From contig NZ_CP063400.1 in assembly GCF_021729865.1 (NCBI RefSeq), positions 1,116,001-1,180,000 of the forward strand: a stretch of DNA of 64,000 bases, given 5' to 3'. Below, in pieces: positions 1 through 10,126 of this stretch. Source of the DNA: Hydrogenophaga sp. SL48. Its GTDB lineage: Bacteria; Pseudomonadota; Gammaproteobacteria; Burkholderiales; Burkholderiaceae_C. The notes below the pieces were generated by a model, which saw nothing but the letters and a program-made list of their open reading frames with translations, was not told the origin of the DNA and did no database searches. Within the stretch, counting starts at the first letter, position 1; every line of letters begins with the position of its first letter. Position numbers and translations under genes: made by a program.

Positions 1-1051
1 TCTGCGCACCGTTGGTCACCCAGTACGACGGGCTGAAGGCCAGCGAGCGGCGCAGGTTGCCGGGGGCCGAGGGCAGGTCGCTGGGCGCCATCGACAGGTC
101 GATCAGGTGCTTGTCGTCGGGCACGCGCTTGCGCCCGGTGTCGTAAGCGAGGATCGCGTTGTAGTTGGTCGGGCCGTAGGTGATCTCGCGCGAGAAAGCC
201 AGCTGCGCCGGGTCCGACGTCGCGAAGTTCACGAAGGCGCGCGCCCGGTCGGCGCGGGGTGAGCCCTTGACGATAGCCCAGTAATCGAGGTCGTAGATCG
301 CGTCGTTCCACGCGATGGTCAGGCCATCGGCACCGTCGGCCACGGCGGCCGAGATGCGCCCGTTGTAGGCCGTGCTCATGACCCATTCGCCGCCGGCCAG
401 CGCCTTGGGCGGTTGCGAGCCCGACTCCCACCAGACGATGTGGGGCTTGAGCTGCTGCAACTTGTTGAGCGCACGCTGCAGGCCGGCCTCGGTGCCCAGC
501 GTGGCGTAGACGTCGCGGCGGTGCACGCCGTCGGCCATCAGTGCGAATTCGAGGTTGTACCGGGCACCCTTGCGCATGCCGCGCTTGCCCGGAAACTTCT
601 TGATGTCCCAGAAATCGGCCCAGCCGGTCGGTGCGGTTTTGAGTGTCGCGCTGTTGTAGGCCAGCACGGTCGACCAGACGAAAGCGCCGACACCGCAGGA
701 CTGAACGCTGCCGGGCATGAGCATCGACGCGTTCTTGACCTGGGCCTTGTCGAAGGGCTCGAACAGACCTTCCTTGCAGCCCACGGTCAGTTCCGACGAT
801 TCCACCTCGACCACGTCCCAGGTGGGCTTGTTGGCCTGCACCATCTTGCGCACCGCGCCGAGGTCGCCGTCGTACTCGACGCCCTGGGCGGCCGAGTTCG
901 ATTCGCGGGAGAAAGGCTTGAGGAACGCGATCTCCTGGGCCTTGCCGTTGGCACCGCCGAAATTGGCGACCACCAGCGGCTGGGTCTGGGCCGAGACCAT
1001 GGCCGGGAGCGCCATGGTCAGGAAGAGGAGGTGTCTGGAGATCATGTGCAT
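1..1051 (-). CDS. Polyamine-type ABC transporter substrate-binding protein (3' end cut by window edge)
   Basis: Periplasmic binding protein of the spermidine/putrescine (PotD/PotF-like) class. The reading frame is open from ATG at 1051 to the window edge (350 codons), so only a short C-terminal tail should be missing. It starts with a hydrophobic signal peptide ending near VSAQ, followed by VVANFGGANG. It is clearly paralogous to the binding protein at 5183-6214: both have CGVG(A/T)FVWSTV, FPGKRGMRKGARYNLEF, a WWE-G-QPP segment and YDLDYW. An alternative in-frame ATG lies at 1045. It is the last visible gene of the minus-strand amine uptake operon, 81 bp after the cupin gene, so the operon carries two binding proteins for one pair of permeases. 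The exact ligand cannot be read from the sequence. Confidence 0.88.
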   Translation of the reverse strand, partial: MHMISRHLLFLTMALPAMVSAQTQPLVVANFGGANGKAQEIAFLKPFSRESNSAAQGVEYDGDLGAVRKMVQANKPTWDVVEVESSELTVGCKEGLFEPFDKAQVKNASMLMPGSVQSCGVGAFVWSTVLAYNSATLKTAPTGWADFWDIKKFPGKRGMRKGARYNLEFALMADGVHRRDVYATLGTEAGLQRALNKLQQLKPHIVWWESGSQPPKALAGGEWVMSTAYNGRISAAVADGADGLTIAWNDAIYDLDYWAIVKGSPRADRARAFVNFATSDPAQLAFSREITYGPTNYNAILAYDTGRKRVPDDKHLIDLSMAPSDLPSAPGNLRRSLAFSPSYWVTNGAQ

Positions 1052-1132
1052 GGCGTCAGCGGCGGGGCGGACCACGGGGCGGTCTTCATGCCCTCGGTCT
1101 TTGGGGTGTCTGTGGTGAAAGGGCGAGCGCGT

Positions 1133-1417
1133 TCAGCGCATTTCAATTTCCACGAACACGACGTCGTGTCCGGTGGGGTTGATGACGTTGTGCTCCACGC
1201 CCACGTTCCGGGTGTACGACTGGCCCGGCGTCAGCGGTGCCGTGCGGTTGCCTTCCGGGGTTTCCAGCAGCAGCTCGCCGCCGGTCATGGGCACGACCAC
1301 GTAGTCGTGTGCGTGGCGGTGCCAGCCGGTTTCTGCGCCCGGGGCAAAACGCCACTCGGTGACGATCACGCGTTCGTTGGAGATCTGCACGGTGGGGACG
1401 GCTTGGGGGCGGCTCAT
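1133..1417 (-). CDS. Small single-domain cupin protein
   Basis: Predicted 94-residue cupin. The motif GWHRHAHDYVVVP followed by GGELLLETPEG matches the first conserved cupin motif (metal-binding histidines), and VGVEHNVINPTGHDVVFVEIE matches the second. I chose ATG 1417 because AAGGAG lies just upstream; the longer frame up to 1474 would run into the preceding gene. It follows the guanidinobutyrase-like gene by 26 bp and is probably cotranscribed with the amine uptake genes. Small cupins of this type bind a metal and may act as small-molecule isomerases, dioxygenases or sensors. No specific reaction can be assigned here. Confidence 0.75.
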   Translation of the reverse strand: MSRPQAVPTVQISNERVIVTEWRFAPGAETGWHRHAHDYVVVPMTGGELLLETPEGNRTAPLTPGQSYTRNVGVEHNVINPTGHDVVFVEIEMR

Positions 1418-1443
1418 GGGGGGGCTCCTTGTCACAACGGGGG

Positions 1444-2403
1444 TCAGCGGTAGGCCACGCCGGGCAGCACGCACAACATTTCAAACAGCAGGTTGGCGCC
1501 CAGCAGGGCGGTGTTGCCGCTGGTGTCGTAGGCCGGGGACACTTCGACCAGGTCGCAGCCCACCAGGTTCAGGCCGCGGCAGCCCCGCACGATCTCCAGC
1601 GCCTGCGGCACGGTGAGGCCGCCGATCTCGGGCGTGCCGGTGCCGCCGGCGTAGGCCGGGTCGATGCCGTCGATGTCGAAGCTGAGGTAGGTGGGTGTGT
1701 CGGGGCCGATCTTTTGCCGGATGTCGGCCATCAGCGGCGCCAGGCTGGTCCACCAGACCTCGTGCGCGGGCACCACGGTGAAACCCTGCTGGCGCGGCCA
1801 GTCGAAGTCTTCGGCCGAATAGCCGCTGCCGCGCAGGCCGATCTGCCAGACCTTGTCCCCAATCAGCAGGCCTTCTTCCACGGCGCGGCGGAACGGTGTG
1901 CCGTGGGCAATGGCCTCGCCGAACATGTCGGGGTTCACGTCGGCGTGGGCGTCCACATGGATCAGCGCCACCGGACCGTGCTTCGCCTTCATGGCGCGCA
2001 GGATGGGCAGGGCGATGGTGTGGTCGCCGCCGAGCGTGAGCGGGATGCAGCCGGCGTCGATGATCGGGCGGTAGTGCTGCTCGATGAGGTCCACCGACTT
2101 CAGCAGGTGGTAGGTGTTGATCGCCACGTCGCCGAGGTCGGCCACCTGCAACGCGTCGAAGGGCGCGGCCCCCGTCGCCATGTTGTAGGGCCGGATCAGG
2201 CATGACTCGGCGCGGATCTGGCGCGGGCCGAAACGCGCGCCCGGGCGGTGGCTGGTACCGATGTCGAGTGGCACGCCGATGAAGCCGGCGTTGAGCCCGA
2301 CGGCCGACGTGGCGACCGGCAGCCGCATCATGCTGGCCAGGCCACCGAAGCGCGGCATGGTGTTGCCGCCGAGCGGCTGGTTGAAAGCGTTGGGTTCGCT
2401 CAT
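1444..2403 (-). CDS. gbuA: Guanidinobutyrase/agmatinase-family ureohydrolase
   Basis: A 319-residue ureohydrolase that hydrolyses a guanidino compound to an amine plus urea using a binuclear Mn centre. The metal ligands are visible: H128 in GGDH, D151, H153 and D155 in DAHAD, and D243/D245 in FDIDGIDP. The N-terminal MPRFGG, the RPYNMATGAAPFD segment and the C-terminal LLFEMLCVLPGV agree with what I recall of Pseudomonas guanidinobutyrase (GbuA) rather than with E. coli SpeB. Context supports this: the same operon encodes a GABA aminotransferase, and guanidinobutyrase releases GABA from 4-guanidinobutyrate. Agmatinase activity giving putrescine remains possible. It sits 4 bp after the GNAT gene on the same strand. 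Confidence 0.85.
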   Translation of the reverse strand: MSEPNAFNQPLGGNTMPRFGGLASMMRLPVATSAVGLNAGFIGVPLDIGTSHRPGARFGPRQIRAESCLIRPYNMATGAAPFDALQVADLGDVAINTYHLLKSVDLIEQHYRPIIDAGCIPLTLGGDHTIALPILRAMKAKHGPVALIHVDAHADVNPDMFGEAIAHGTPFRRAVEEGLLIGDKVWQIGLRGSGYSAEDFDWPRQQGFTVVPAHEVWWTSLAPLMADIRQKIGPDTPTYLSFDIDGIDPAYAGGTGTPEIGGLTVPQALEIVRGCRGLNLVGCDLVEVSPAYDTSGNTALLGANLLFEMLCVLPGVAYR

Positions 2404-2407
2404 GGCA

Positions 2408-3013
2408 TCAGGTGCGTGGTTTGCTCAGCTGGAAGTCCAGATGCGCCTTCACGCTGGGCCACTCGTGCGCCACGATGCTGTAGACACAGGTGTCGCGCAG
2501 CGCGCCGTGGGCGTCGGGGTGGCGGTTGATCTGGTGCGAGCGCAGCACGCCGTCCAGTTTGGCGCCCAGGCGCTCGATGCCGCGCCGGCTCTGGTGGTTG
2601 AAGAAGTGGGTGCGGAACTCCACCGCGATGCAGTCCAGCACCTCGAAGGCGTGCGTCAGCAGCAGGCGTTTGCATTCGGTGTTGATGGGGCTGCGCTGCA
2701 CGGCCACGCGGTACCAGGTGGAGCCGATCTCGACGCGGCGGTTGGCGGCGTCGATGTTCATGTAGGTGGTCATGCCCACGGCCTTGCCGCTGGCATCGAG
2801 CACCGCGAAAGGCAGCATGCTGCCCGCTTTCTGCAGGCCCAGGCGGCGCTGGATCTCTGCCGCCATGCCCTCGGGCGTGGGGATGGCGGTGTACCAGAGC
2901 TTCCAGAGTTCGCCGTCGCGCACGGCCTCGACCAGGTCGTCGTGGTGGGCCGCGGTCAGGGGAACCAGGCTGGCGTGCTGGCCGCGCAGCGTCGTGTCTT
3001 GGGTGAAGGACAT
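2408..3013 (-). CDS. GNAT-family N-acetyltransferase (RimJ/RimL-like)
   Basis: A 201-residue acetyl-CoA-dependent N-acetyltransferase of the RimJ/RimL-like branch. Features are LVPLTAAHHDDLVEAV near the N-terminus, a mid-protein strand with VGMTTYMNIDAANRRVEIGSTW, and the R-SPINTECKRLLLTHAFE segment that in this branch corresponds to the CoA-binding loop and helix. RRGIERLGAKLDGVLR is also typical. It lies between the permease and guanidinobutyrase-like genes, 4 bp from the latter, so it is cotranscribed with amine uptake and breakdown. Acetylation of an imported amine would be a reasonable guess, but the substrate is unknown. Confidence 0.82.
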   Translation of the reverse strand: MSFTQDTTLRGQHASLVPLTAAHHDDLVEAVRDGELWKLWYTAIPTPEGMAAEIQRRLGLQKAGSMLPFAVLDASGKAVGMTTYMNIDAANRRVEIGSTWYRVAVQRSPINTECKRLLLTHAFEVLDCIAVEFRTHFFNHQSRRGIERLGAKLDGVLRSHQINRHPDAHGALRDTCVYSIVAHEWPSVKAHLDFQLSKPRT

Positions 3014-3026
3014 GGGATGTTTCAGC

Positions 3027-3842
3027 TCACTTGCGGCGGCCGCGCAACCACTCCAGCGTCAGCATCAGCGCGGTCGTGAACAGGATCAGCAGCGTGGCGA
3101 CGGCGGCGATGGTGGGCGAGATGTTTTCGCGGATGCCGGTGAACATCTGGCGCGGCAGCGTGACCTGCTCGGGGCCGGCGAGGAACAGCGTGACCACGAC
3201 CTCGTCGAACGAGGTGGCGAACGCGAACAGCGCGCCCGAGATCACGCCCGGTGCGATGACGGGCAGCGTGACGCGGAAGAAGGTCTCCAGCGGGCTGGCG
3301 CCCAGACTCAGGCTGGCTTTCACCAGGTTGTGGTTGAAGCTCTGCAGTGTGGCCAGCACGGTGGTCACCACGAAGGGCGCGCCGAGCGCGGCGTGCACGA
3401 TCACCAGGCCGAGGTAGCTGTCGTTCAGGCCCCAGCGTGCGAAATAGAGGTAGGTGCTCACGGCCACCACGACGATGGGCACCACCATGGGTGAAATGAG
3501 CAGGCCGGTGATGAAGCTCTTGCCGAAGAACTTGGTGTGGGCCAGGCCCATGGCGGCCAGCGTGCCGAGCGCGGTGGCCAGCAGCGTGGCCAGCGGGGCG
3601 ACGATGAAGCTGTTTTTCGCGGCGCGCGACCAGTCGTCGGAGGCGAACATCTCGCGGTACCACTTCAGCGACCAGCCTTCGATCGGGTAGGCGAGGAACG
3701 AAGAGTCGCTGAACGACAGCGGGATGATCACCACCACCGGCAGCAGCAGGAAGGCCAGCACGGCCACCCCGCCAAAGCGCAGGGCGAACCAGCCGAGCTT
3801 GTCCAGCAGGGTGTAGTAGGCGGGGAAGTCGGGCAGTTTCAT
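3027..3842 (-). CDS. Polyamine-type ABC transporter permease (PotC-like)
   Basis: Inner-membrane permease of 271 residues with about six hydrophobic segments. It carries the EAA-type cytoplasmic loop typical of PotC (SLSLGASPLETFFRVTLPVIAPGVISGALFAF, positions near 178-209), which contacts the ATPase. It starts at ATG 3842 (MKLPDFPAYY). It lies 97 bp downstream of the partner permease; that gap holds a G/C-hairpin repeat. With the permease at 3939, the ATPase at 6404 and the binding proteins at 5183 and 1 it forms a complete importer of the spermidine/putrescine class. Ligand specificity is inferred only from neighbouring catabolic genes. Confidence 0.9.
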   Translation of the reverse strand: MKLPDFPAYYTLLDKLGWFALRFGGVAVLAFLLLPVVVIIPLSFSDSSFLAYPIEGWSLKWYREMFASDDWSRAAKNSFIVAPLATLLATALGTLAAMGLAHTKFFGKSFITGLLISPMVVPIVVVAVSTYLYFARWGLNDSYLGLVIVHAALGAPFVVTTVLATLQSFNHNLVKASLSLGASPLETFFRVTLPVIAPGVISGALFAFATSFDEVVVTLFLAGPEQVTLPRQMFTGIRENISPTIAAVATLLILFTTALMLTLEWLRGRRK

Positions 3843-3852
3843 TTTGAAAGAA

Positions 3853-3935
3853 CGACCCGCCGGGCCGCCCCAAGGGTTGTTCGCGCCCCCTCGGGGGGCA
3901 GCGAGTACATGTAATGACGAGCGTGGGGGCTCATG
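3853..3935. repeat. G/C-hairpin intergenic repeat, copy A
   Basis: In the 96-bp gap between the two permease genes: GACCCGCCGGGCCGCCCC, then a CCCCC-T-CGGGGG hairpin and GCAGCGA. It shares modules with the copies at 6313, 15828, 20950 and 27524, but is the most diverged. Confidence 0.55.
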
Positions 3936-3938
3936 GTT

Positions 3939-5186
3939 CTAGCCCAGGCTGAGTTCCGACTTCGAGACCTTGCGGTAGACCGCGTAGAGGATCAGCGTGG
4001 TGGTCAGCAGCACGCCGCCGAGCGCGCAGGCCATGCCCCAGTTCACTTCCACGTTGGTGTACTGCGCCACGTAGTAGCTCAGCATCTGGTCGCTCGGGCC
4101 GCCGAGCAGGGCGGGCGTCACGTAGTAGCCGATGCTGGTGATGAAGACCAGCAGGCCGCCCGCGGCCACGCCGGGGTAGGTCTGCGGCAGGTAGACGCGC
4201 ACGAAGGCGGCGAAGGGCGCGCTGCCCAGCGAGATGGCCGCGCGCAGGTAGTTGGGCGGCACCGACTTCATCACGCTGTACAGCGGCAGGATGGCGAAGG
4301 GCAGCAGGATGTGCACCATCGCGATGATCACGCCCACGCGGTTGAACAGCAGCGGGATCGGCGTGTCGGTGACGCCCAGCCACATGAAGAAGCGGTTGAC
4401 CAGGCCGTTGTTCTGCAGCAGCACGATCCAGGCGGCGATGCGCACCAGCACCGAGGTCCAGAACGGCAGCAGCACGAGGATCAGCACCACGTTGGCCTTG
4501 CGTTCGGAGAGCGTGGAGAGCCAGTAGGCCAGCGGGTAGGCCAGCAGCAGGCAGAAGAAGGTGACGACCGCGCTCATCTGGAAGGTGCGGCCGAGGATGT
4601 CGCTGAAGGCGGCTTCGCCTTCGCCCACCTTGACGATGTCGCCTTGCGGTGTGCGCTTGAGGTCGACCGCGGTCAGCAGGTAGTCGGGCGTCCAGCGCGA
4701 GCTGTTTTTCGCGATGGCCTGCCAGTAGGGCAGCTCTTCCCAGCGGGCGTCTTGTTCGATCAGTTTGGCCCTGGCCGCGTCGGGGCCGAGGGCCTCGCCC
4801 TTGACCTCTTCGGATTGCAGGGCTCGGTAGGTGCCCATGACCAGCGAACGGCCACCGGCCACTTCGCTGTTGAGGCGCCGCGCCAGCACGCCGGCCTGCG
4901 AGGTCTCGGAAATGGCCGACAGGTCGGTCAGCAGGGCGGCGTAGGCCTCGGAAGGGGGCGGGCTGTTGCGGTCCCAGTCGCTCAGCGCCTGCCCCGTGCG
5001 GGGCAGGACGTCGGCGACCTCGGGGTTCTCAACCGCCCGCACCAGCAAAGACGCCAGTGGAACCAGAAAAAACACCAGCAGGAATGCCAGCAGGGGCACG
5101 GTCAACGCGAACGCGCGCACCTTGCGGCGCCGCTCGGCGCGGCCCAGCTGGGCTGCCAGATCAAGGGTTCCACCGGCCATCATCAT
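3939..5186 (-). CDS. Polyamine-type ABC transporter permease (PotB-like), long periplasmic loop
   Basis: Permease subunit of 415 residues, longer than the usual 280-310 of PotB. The extra length is a roughly 130-residue hydrophilic region after the first membrane helix (about 55-190), before the segment where the transport domain proper resumes (AVVTFFCLLLAYPLAYWLS). The EAA loop is visible as LRAAISLGSAPFAAFVRVYLPQTYPGV. The insert-bearing form is common in amine transporters of beta- and alphaproteobacteria as far as I recall. The start ATG at 5186 overlaps the stop of the binding-protein gene by 4 bp, so translation is probably coupled. Confidence 0.9.
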   Translation of the reverse strand: MMMAGGTLDLAAQLGRAERRRKVRAFALTVPLLAFLLVFFLVPLASLLVRAVENPEVADVLPRTGQALSDWDRNSPPPSEAYAALLTDLSAISETSQAGVLARRLNSEVAGGRSLVMGTYRALQSEEVKGEALGPDAARAKLIEQDARWEELPYWQAIAKNSSRWTPDYLLTAVDLKRTPQGDIVKVGEGEAAFSDILGRTFQMSAVVTFFCLLLAYPLAYWLSTLSERKANVVLILVLLPFWTSVLVRIAAWIVLLQNNGLVNRFFMWLGVTDTPIPLLFNRVGVIIAMVHILLPFAILPLYSVMKSVPPNYLRAAISLGSAPFAAFVRVYLPQTYPGVAAGGLLVFITSIGYYVTPALLGGPSDQMLSYYVAQYTNVEVNWGMACALGGVLLTTTLILYAVYRKVSKSELSLG

Positions 5187-6214
5187 TGCGCTGCCCAGGC
5201 CGAGAAGCGCTTCTCCAGGGCTTCACCCTGGTCGGCCCAGAAGGCGATGCCGAACTGCAGCGCGTCCTTGCTGTTGGCCGCAGACGTGGGCAGCAGCCCC
5301 AGCACCTTGGCGTCGAGCTTGCCCAGCGCCTTGTTGTTGGTCGGGCCGTAGCTGATGTTCTTCGCGTATTCGGCCTGCGCGTCGGGCGAGCTGGCCATGG
5401 CGATGAACTTCAGGGCCGCGTCCTTGTTGGGCGTGCCCTTGGGCATGACCCAGTAGTCCAGGTCGTAGATGCCGCCGGTCCAGGTGATCTTCAGGTTCTT
5501 GCCTTCGCGCTGGGCGGCGTCGATGCGGCCGTTGTAGGCGGTGGTCATGGCCACGTCGCCCGCCACCAGGAACTGCGGCGGCTGCGCGCCGGCTTCCCAC
5601 CACTGGATGTTGGGCTTGAGCTCGGTCAGCTTCTTGAACGCGCGCTCGGCGCCGTCCTTGGTGGCCAGCACCTTGTAGACGTCGGCGGGCTTGACGCCGT
5701 CGGCCATCAGGGAGAACTCGAGGTTGTAGCGGGCGCCTTTGCGCATGCCGCGCTTGCCGGGGAATTTTTTCACGTCCCAGAAATCGGCCCAGGTGGTGGG
5801 CGCGGTCTTGAGCTTGTCGCCGTCGTAGGCCATCACGGTAGACCACACGAAGGTGCCCACGCCGCACTCGTGCACGGCGGCTTTCTGGAAGTCGGCCTTG
5901 TTGCCGACCTTGGCCCAGTCCATCTTCTCGAACAGGCCTTCGTCACAGCCGCGGCTCAGGTCCGGGCTTTCGACTTCGACCACGTCCCAGGTGACCTTCT
6001 TGGCTTCGACCATGGCCTTGATCTTGGCCTGTTCGCCGTTGTATTCCACCGCGGTGATCTTGCCGCCACCGGCTTTTTCGTAGGCCTCGAAATAGGCCTT
6101 CTTCTGCGCGGCGCCGTTGGCACCGCCGAAGTTCACGACGGTCAGCTGGCTCTGGGCCATCACGGGCAGGCTGGCCATCAAGGCCACCGCCAACAGAACG
6201 GGTTTGAGTTTCAT
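5183..6214 (-). CDS. Polyamine-type ABC transporter substrate-binding protein
   Basis: Periplasmic binding protein of 343 residues. A signal peptide (MKLKPVLLAVALMASLPVMAQ) precedes LTVVNFGGANG. The body has CGVGTFVWSTVMAYDG, KKFPGKRGMRKGARYNLEF and YDLDYWVMPKGTPNKD, as in PotD/PotF-family proteins of Burkholderiales. A good Shine-Dalgarno (TGGAGAT) stands before ATG 6214. It overlaps the downstream permease start by 4 bp. The gene at the left edge of the window is a paralogue, so the operon probably delivers two related ligands to one permease pair. The 189-bp gap upstream, towards the ATPase gene, holds a G/C-hairpin repeat. Confidence 0.92.
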   Translation of the reverse strand: MKLKPVLLAVALMASLPVMAQSQLTVVNFGGANGAAQKKAYFEAYEKAGGGKITAVEYNGEQAKIKAMVEAKKVTWDVVEVESPDLSRGCDEGLFEKMDWAKVGNKADFQKAAVHECGVGTFVWSTVMAYDGDKLKTAPTTWADFWDVKKFPGKRGMRKGARYNLEFSLMADGVKPADVYKVLATKDGAERAFKKLTELKPNIQWWEAGAQPPQFLVAGDVAMTTAYNGRIDAAQREGKNLKITWTGGIYDLDYWVMPKGTPNKDAALKFIAMASSPDAQAEYAKNISYGPTNNKALGKLDAKVLGLLPTSAANSKDALQFGIAFWADQGEALEKRFSAWAAQ

Positions 6215-6312
6215 GGGTCTTATCTCCAGGGGGTTGAGGAACAGGAAAACAGAAGTTGGCTTTCGATCACGCCGAAGCCCGCAACGCGCGGCATGACGTG
6301 GTCCAACCGGGG

Positions 6313-6383
6313 GACACCGCCGGGCCGGCTTTGCCGGACGGCTGGTGTCGCCCCCTTGAGGGGGTAGCGCGAAGCGCTGCAGG
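6313..6383. repeat. G/C-hairpin intergenic repeat, copy B
   Basis: Between the ATPase and binding-protein genes: CACCGCCGGGCCGGC, TTTGCCGG, GGCTGGTGTCGCCCCC, GGGGG and GCGCGAAGCGCTGCAGGGG. Two hairpins are evident (GCCGGCTTTGCCGGA-type and CCCCCTTGAGGGGG). Confidence 0.65.
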
Positions 6384-6403
6384 GGTGGGCTTCGGGGTGG
6401 GCT

Positions 6404-7486
6404 TCATCTGTACACGCGCAAATGCGCGGCGGGCAGGTGCAGGTGGACCGTCTGGCCAGCGGCCATCTGGCCCAGGTGCTGCAGCGGCACCTTCACGCTG
6501 AGTTCGGGCTGGTCGGGCACCACGCAGCGCAGGCGCAGGTGGTCACCGAAATAGATCACGTCGTTCACCTTGGCGGGCAGGCAGTTCTCGCTGCCGCCCT
6601 CGGCGCCGACCAGGGCGATGCGCTCGGGGCGCACGCTGCACTGCACGGCGTCGCCCACCTGGGCGTGGTTGACGTTGACCCCCTGCAGGTGCACGCCGTC
6701 GGCCAGCTGCACCTCGCAGGTGTCGCCGTGGTTCTGGATCACGCGGGCATCGAGCACCGAGTTGTCGCCCACGAAGCTGGCGACGAACCGGTTGGCCGGG
6801 GTTTCGTACAGGCGATCCACGGTGTCGATCTGCTGGATCACGCCTTCGCTGAACACGGCCACGCGATCGGACATGGTGAGCGCTTCCGACTGGTCGTGCG
6901 TCACGTAAACAAAGGTCACACCCAGGCGGCGGTGCAGGGCCTTGAGCTCGATCTGCATGTGCTCGCGCAGCTGTTTGTCGAGGGCGCCCAGCGGTTCGTC
7001 CATCAGCACCAGCTGCGGGTCGAACACCAGCGCGCGGGCGAGGGCCACGCGCTGCTGCTGGCCGCCCGAGAGTTGCGACGGATAGCGCTGGCCCATGTGG
7101 CCCATCTGCACCATGTCGAGCGCGCGCTTGACCTTGGTGTCGACGTCGTTCTTGTCGAGCTTGCGCACGGTCAGCGGGTAGGCGATGTTGTCGGCCACCG
7201 TCATGTGCGGGAACAGCGCGTAGTTCTGGAACACCATGCCGAAGTTGCGCTTGTGCGGTGGCGTGCGCGTGATGGGCACACCGTCCAGACTGATCTCGCC
7301 CGAGGTCGGCGACTCGAAGCCGGCCAGCATCATCAGCGTGGTCGTTTTGCCCGAACCCGAGGGGCCGAGCAGCGAGAGGAACTCGCCCTTCTGGATCTCC
7401 AGGTTGAGGTCGCGCACCACCAGGGTGTGGCCGTCGTAGGTTTTCTGCACACCGGTGAAGGTGACGAGTGCGGTGCTCTGTGTCAT
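6404..7486 (-). CDS. Polyamine-type ABC transporter ATP-binding protein (PotA-like)
   Basis: Cytoplasmic ATPase of 360 residues powering the importer encoded just downstream. The Walker A motif GPSGSGKTT is at residues 41-49, the signature [15 protein letters not shown] near 140 and Walker B with [12 protein letters not shown] near 160, followed by the H-loop THDQSEAL. The C-terminal third (about 240-360) is a TOBE-type regulatory domain, as expected for the PotA branch. It follows the CoA-transferase gene by 39 bp. Length and motif order are normal. Confidence 0.93.
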   Translation of the reverse strand: MTQSTALVTFTGVQKTYDGHTLVVRDLNLEIQKGEFLSLLGPSGSGKTTTLMMLAGFESPTSGEISLDGVPITRTPPHKRNFGMVFQNYALFPHMTVADNIAYPLTVRKLDKNDVDTKVKRALDMVQMGHMGQRYPSQLSGGQQQRVALARALVFDPQLVLMDEPLGALDKQLREHMQIELKALHRRLGVTFVYVTHDQSEALTMSDRVAVFSEGVIQQIDTVDRLYETPANRFVASFVGDNSVLDARVIQNHGDTCEVQLADGVHLQGVNVNHAQVGDAVQCSVRPERIALVGAEGGSENCLPAKVNDVIYFGDHLRLRCVVPDQPELSVKVPLQHLGQMAAGQTVHLHLPAAHLRVYR

Positions 7487-7525
7487 GAACGCGATCGGGT
7501 CGTGGGTCGTGGGCTGAAAAAAGGT

Positions 7526-8682
<1,157 letters not shown>

Positions 8683-8686
<4 letters not shown>

Positions 8687-9981
8687 CCTGCCAGAGCGGC
8701 TTCGAGGGACGCGCCGATGATCGCCAGGCCTTCGTCCAGCACGGCGTCGCTGGCGGTCAGCGGCACCAGGATGCGCACCACGTTGCCGTAGGTGCCGCAG
8801 GTCAGGATGATCAGGCCGCGTTTCGTGGCTTCGGCGGCGAGGGCCTTGGTCAGGTCGGCGTCGGGCTGGTGCACGTCACCGTTCTTGCACAGTTCCATGG
8901 CCACCATGGCGCCCAGGCCGCGCACGTCGGCGATGCACTTGTGCTTCTTCGCCAGCGTCTGCAGGCTGGCGGTGATGCGCGCGCCCACGTCGCGGCTGCG
9001 CTGCAGCAGGTCGTGTTTTTCAAACTCGTCGAGCACGGCCAGGGCCGCGGCACAGGCCATCGGGCTGCCGGCGTAGGTGCCGCCCAGGCCACCGGCAGCG
9101 GGCGCGTCCATCACCTCGGCGCGACCGACCACGGCCGAGATCGGGAAACCACCGGCCATGGACTTGGCCAGGGTGATCAGGTCGGGCGCGATGCCGCTCT
9201 GCTCGCAGGCGAACCAGGTGCCGGTGCGGCCAGCGCCGGTCTGCACCTCGTCACAGATCATCAGGATGCCGTGCTGGTCGCACAGCGCGCGCAGGCGCTG
9301 CATCAGCTCGGGCGGCGCCACGTTGAAGCCGCCTTCGCCCTGCACCGGCTCGATGATGATGGCCGCCACGCGGCTGGCTTCGATGTCGTTCTTGAAGATG
9401 GACTCGACCGAGTCGATCGCGCCCTGAACGCTCACGCCGTGCAACGCGTTGGGGAAGCGGGCGTGGAAGATTTCGCCCGGGAACGGACCGAAGCCGGTCT
9501 TGTAGGGCGCGACCTTGCCGGTCATGCCCAGGGTCAGCAGGGTGCGGCCGTGGTAGCCGCCGGTGAAGGCGATCACGCCCGAGCGGCCGGTGTGGGCGCG
9601 CGCGATCTTGATCGCGTTTTCCACCGCTTCGGCGCCGGTGGTCAGGAACAGGGTTTTCTTGGCGAAGTCGCCGGGGGCCTTGGCGTTCAGGCGCTCGGCC
9701 AGTTCCACGTAGGGCTCGTAGGCCAGCACCTGGAAGCAGGTGTGGGTGTACTGGTCGAGCTGGGCCTTCACGGCCTCGATCACGGCCGGGTTGCGGTGGC
9801 CGGTGTTGAGCACGGCGATGCCGCCGGCGAAGTCGATGTAGCGGCGGCCTTCCACGTCCCAGATTTCGGCGTTTTCGCCCTTGGCGATGAAGATCTGGTG
9901 GCTGTGACCGACGCCGCGGGGGATGGCGGCCTGGCGGCGGGCCATGAGCATGGCGTTGGTGGCTTGGGATTCGCGTTGCAT
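8683..9981 (-). CDS. gabT: 4-aminobutyrate (GABA) aminotransferase, class III PLP enzyme
   Basis: A 432-residue class III aminotransferase that moves the amino group of GABA to 2-oxoglutarate, giving succinate semialdehyde; close relatives also use 5-aminovalerate. PLP lysine K273 lies in LAKSMAGGFP. The cofactor motifs TTGAEAVENAIKIAR and IIEPVQGEGGF, with CDEVQTGAGRTG before the lysine, are intact. Length and motif spacing are those of GabT. It is the first gene of the minus-strand amine operon, with a 145-bp regulatory gap to the divergent MocR-type regulator at 10127. The product pairs well with the guanidinobutyrase-like enzyme farther down the operon. Confidence 0.92.
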
Positions 9982-10065
9982 ACAGGGGGCTCCGGTGAAG
10001 AAGGAAGTTCAGGCTGGGGCGGACTGTAGGGCTCGCGGGCGACCGCTAACATATACAGACAGTGC

Positions 10066-10088
10066 CTGCACAGCGATGCACTGTGCAG
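10066..10088. promoter_or_regulatory. Perfect inverted repeat in the gabT/mocR divergent region (candidate operator)
   Basis: CTGCACAG, seven bases, CTGTGCAG: a perfect 8+7+8 inverted repeat. It lies in the 145-bp space between gabT (minus) and the MocR-type gene (plus). A TATATG sequence on the minus strand at about 10050-10055 could be the -10 of gabT, which would put the repeat close to its -35 region. Binding by the adjacent regulator is inferred from position only. Confidence 0.5.
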
Positions 10089-10126
10089 CCCTGCGGACCA
10101 GTACACATTTACCCTGATAGCGCCCC

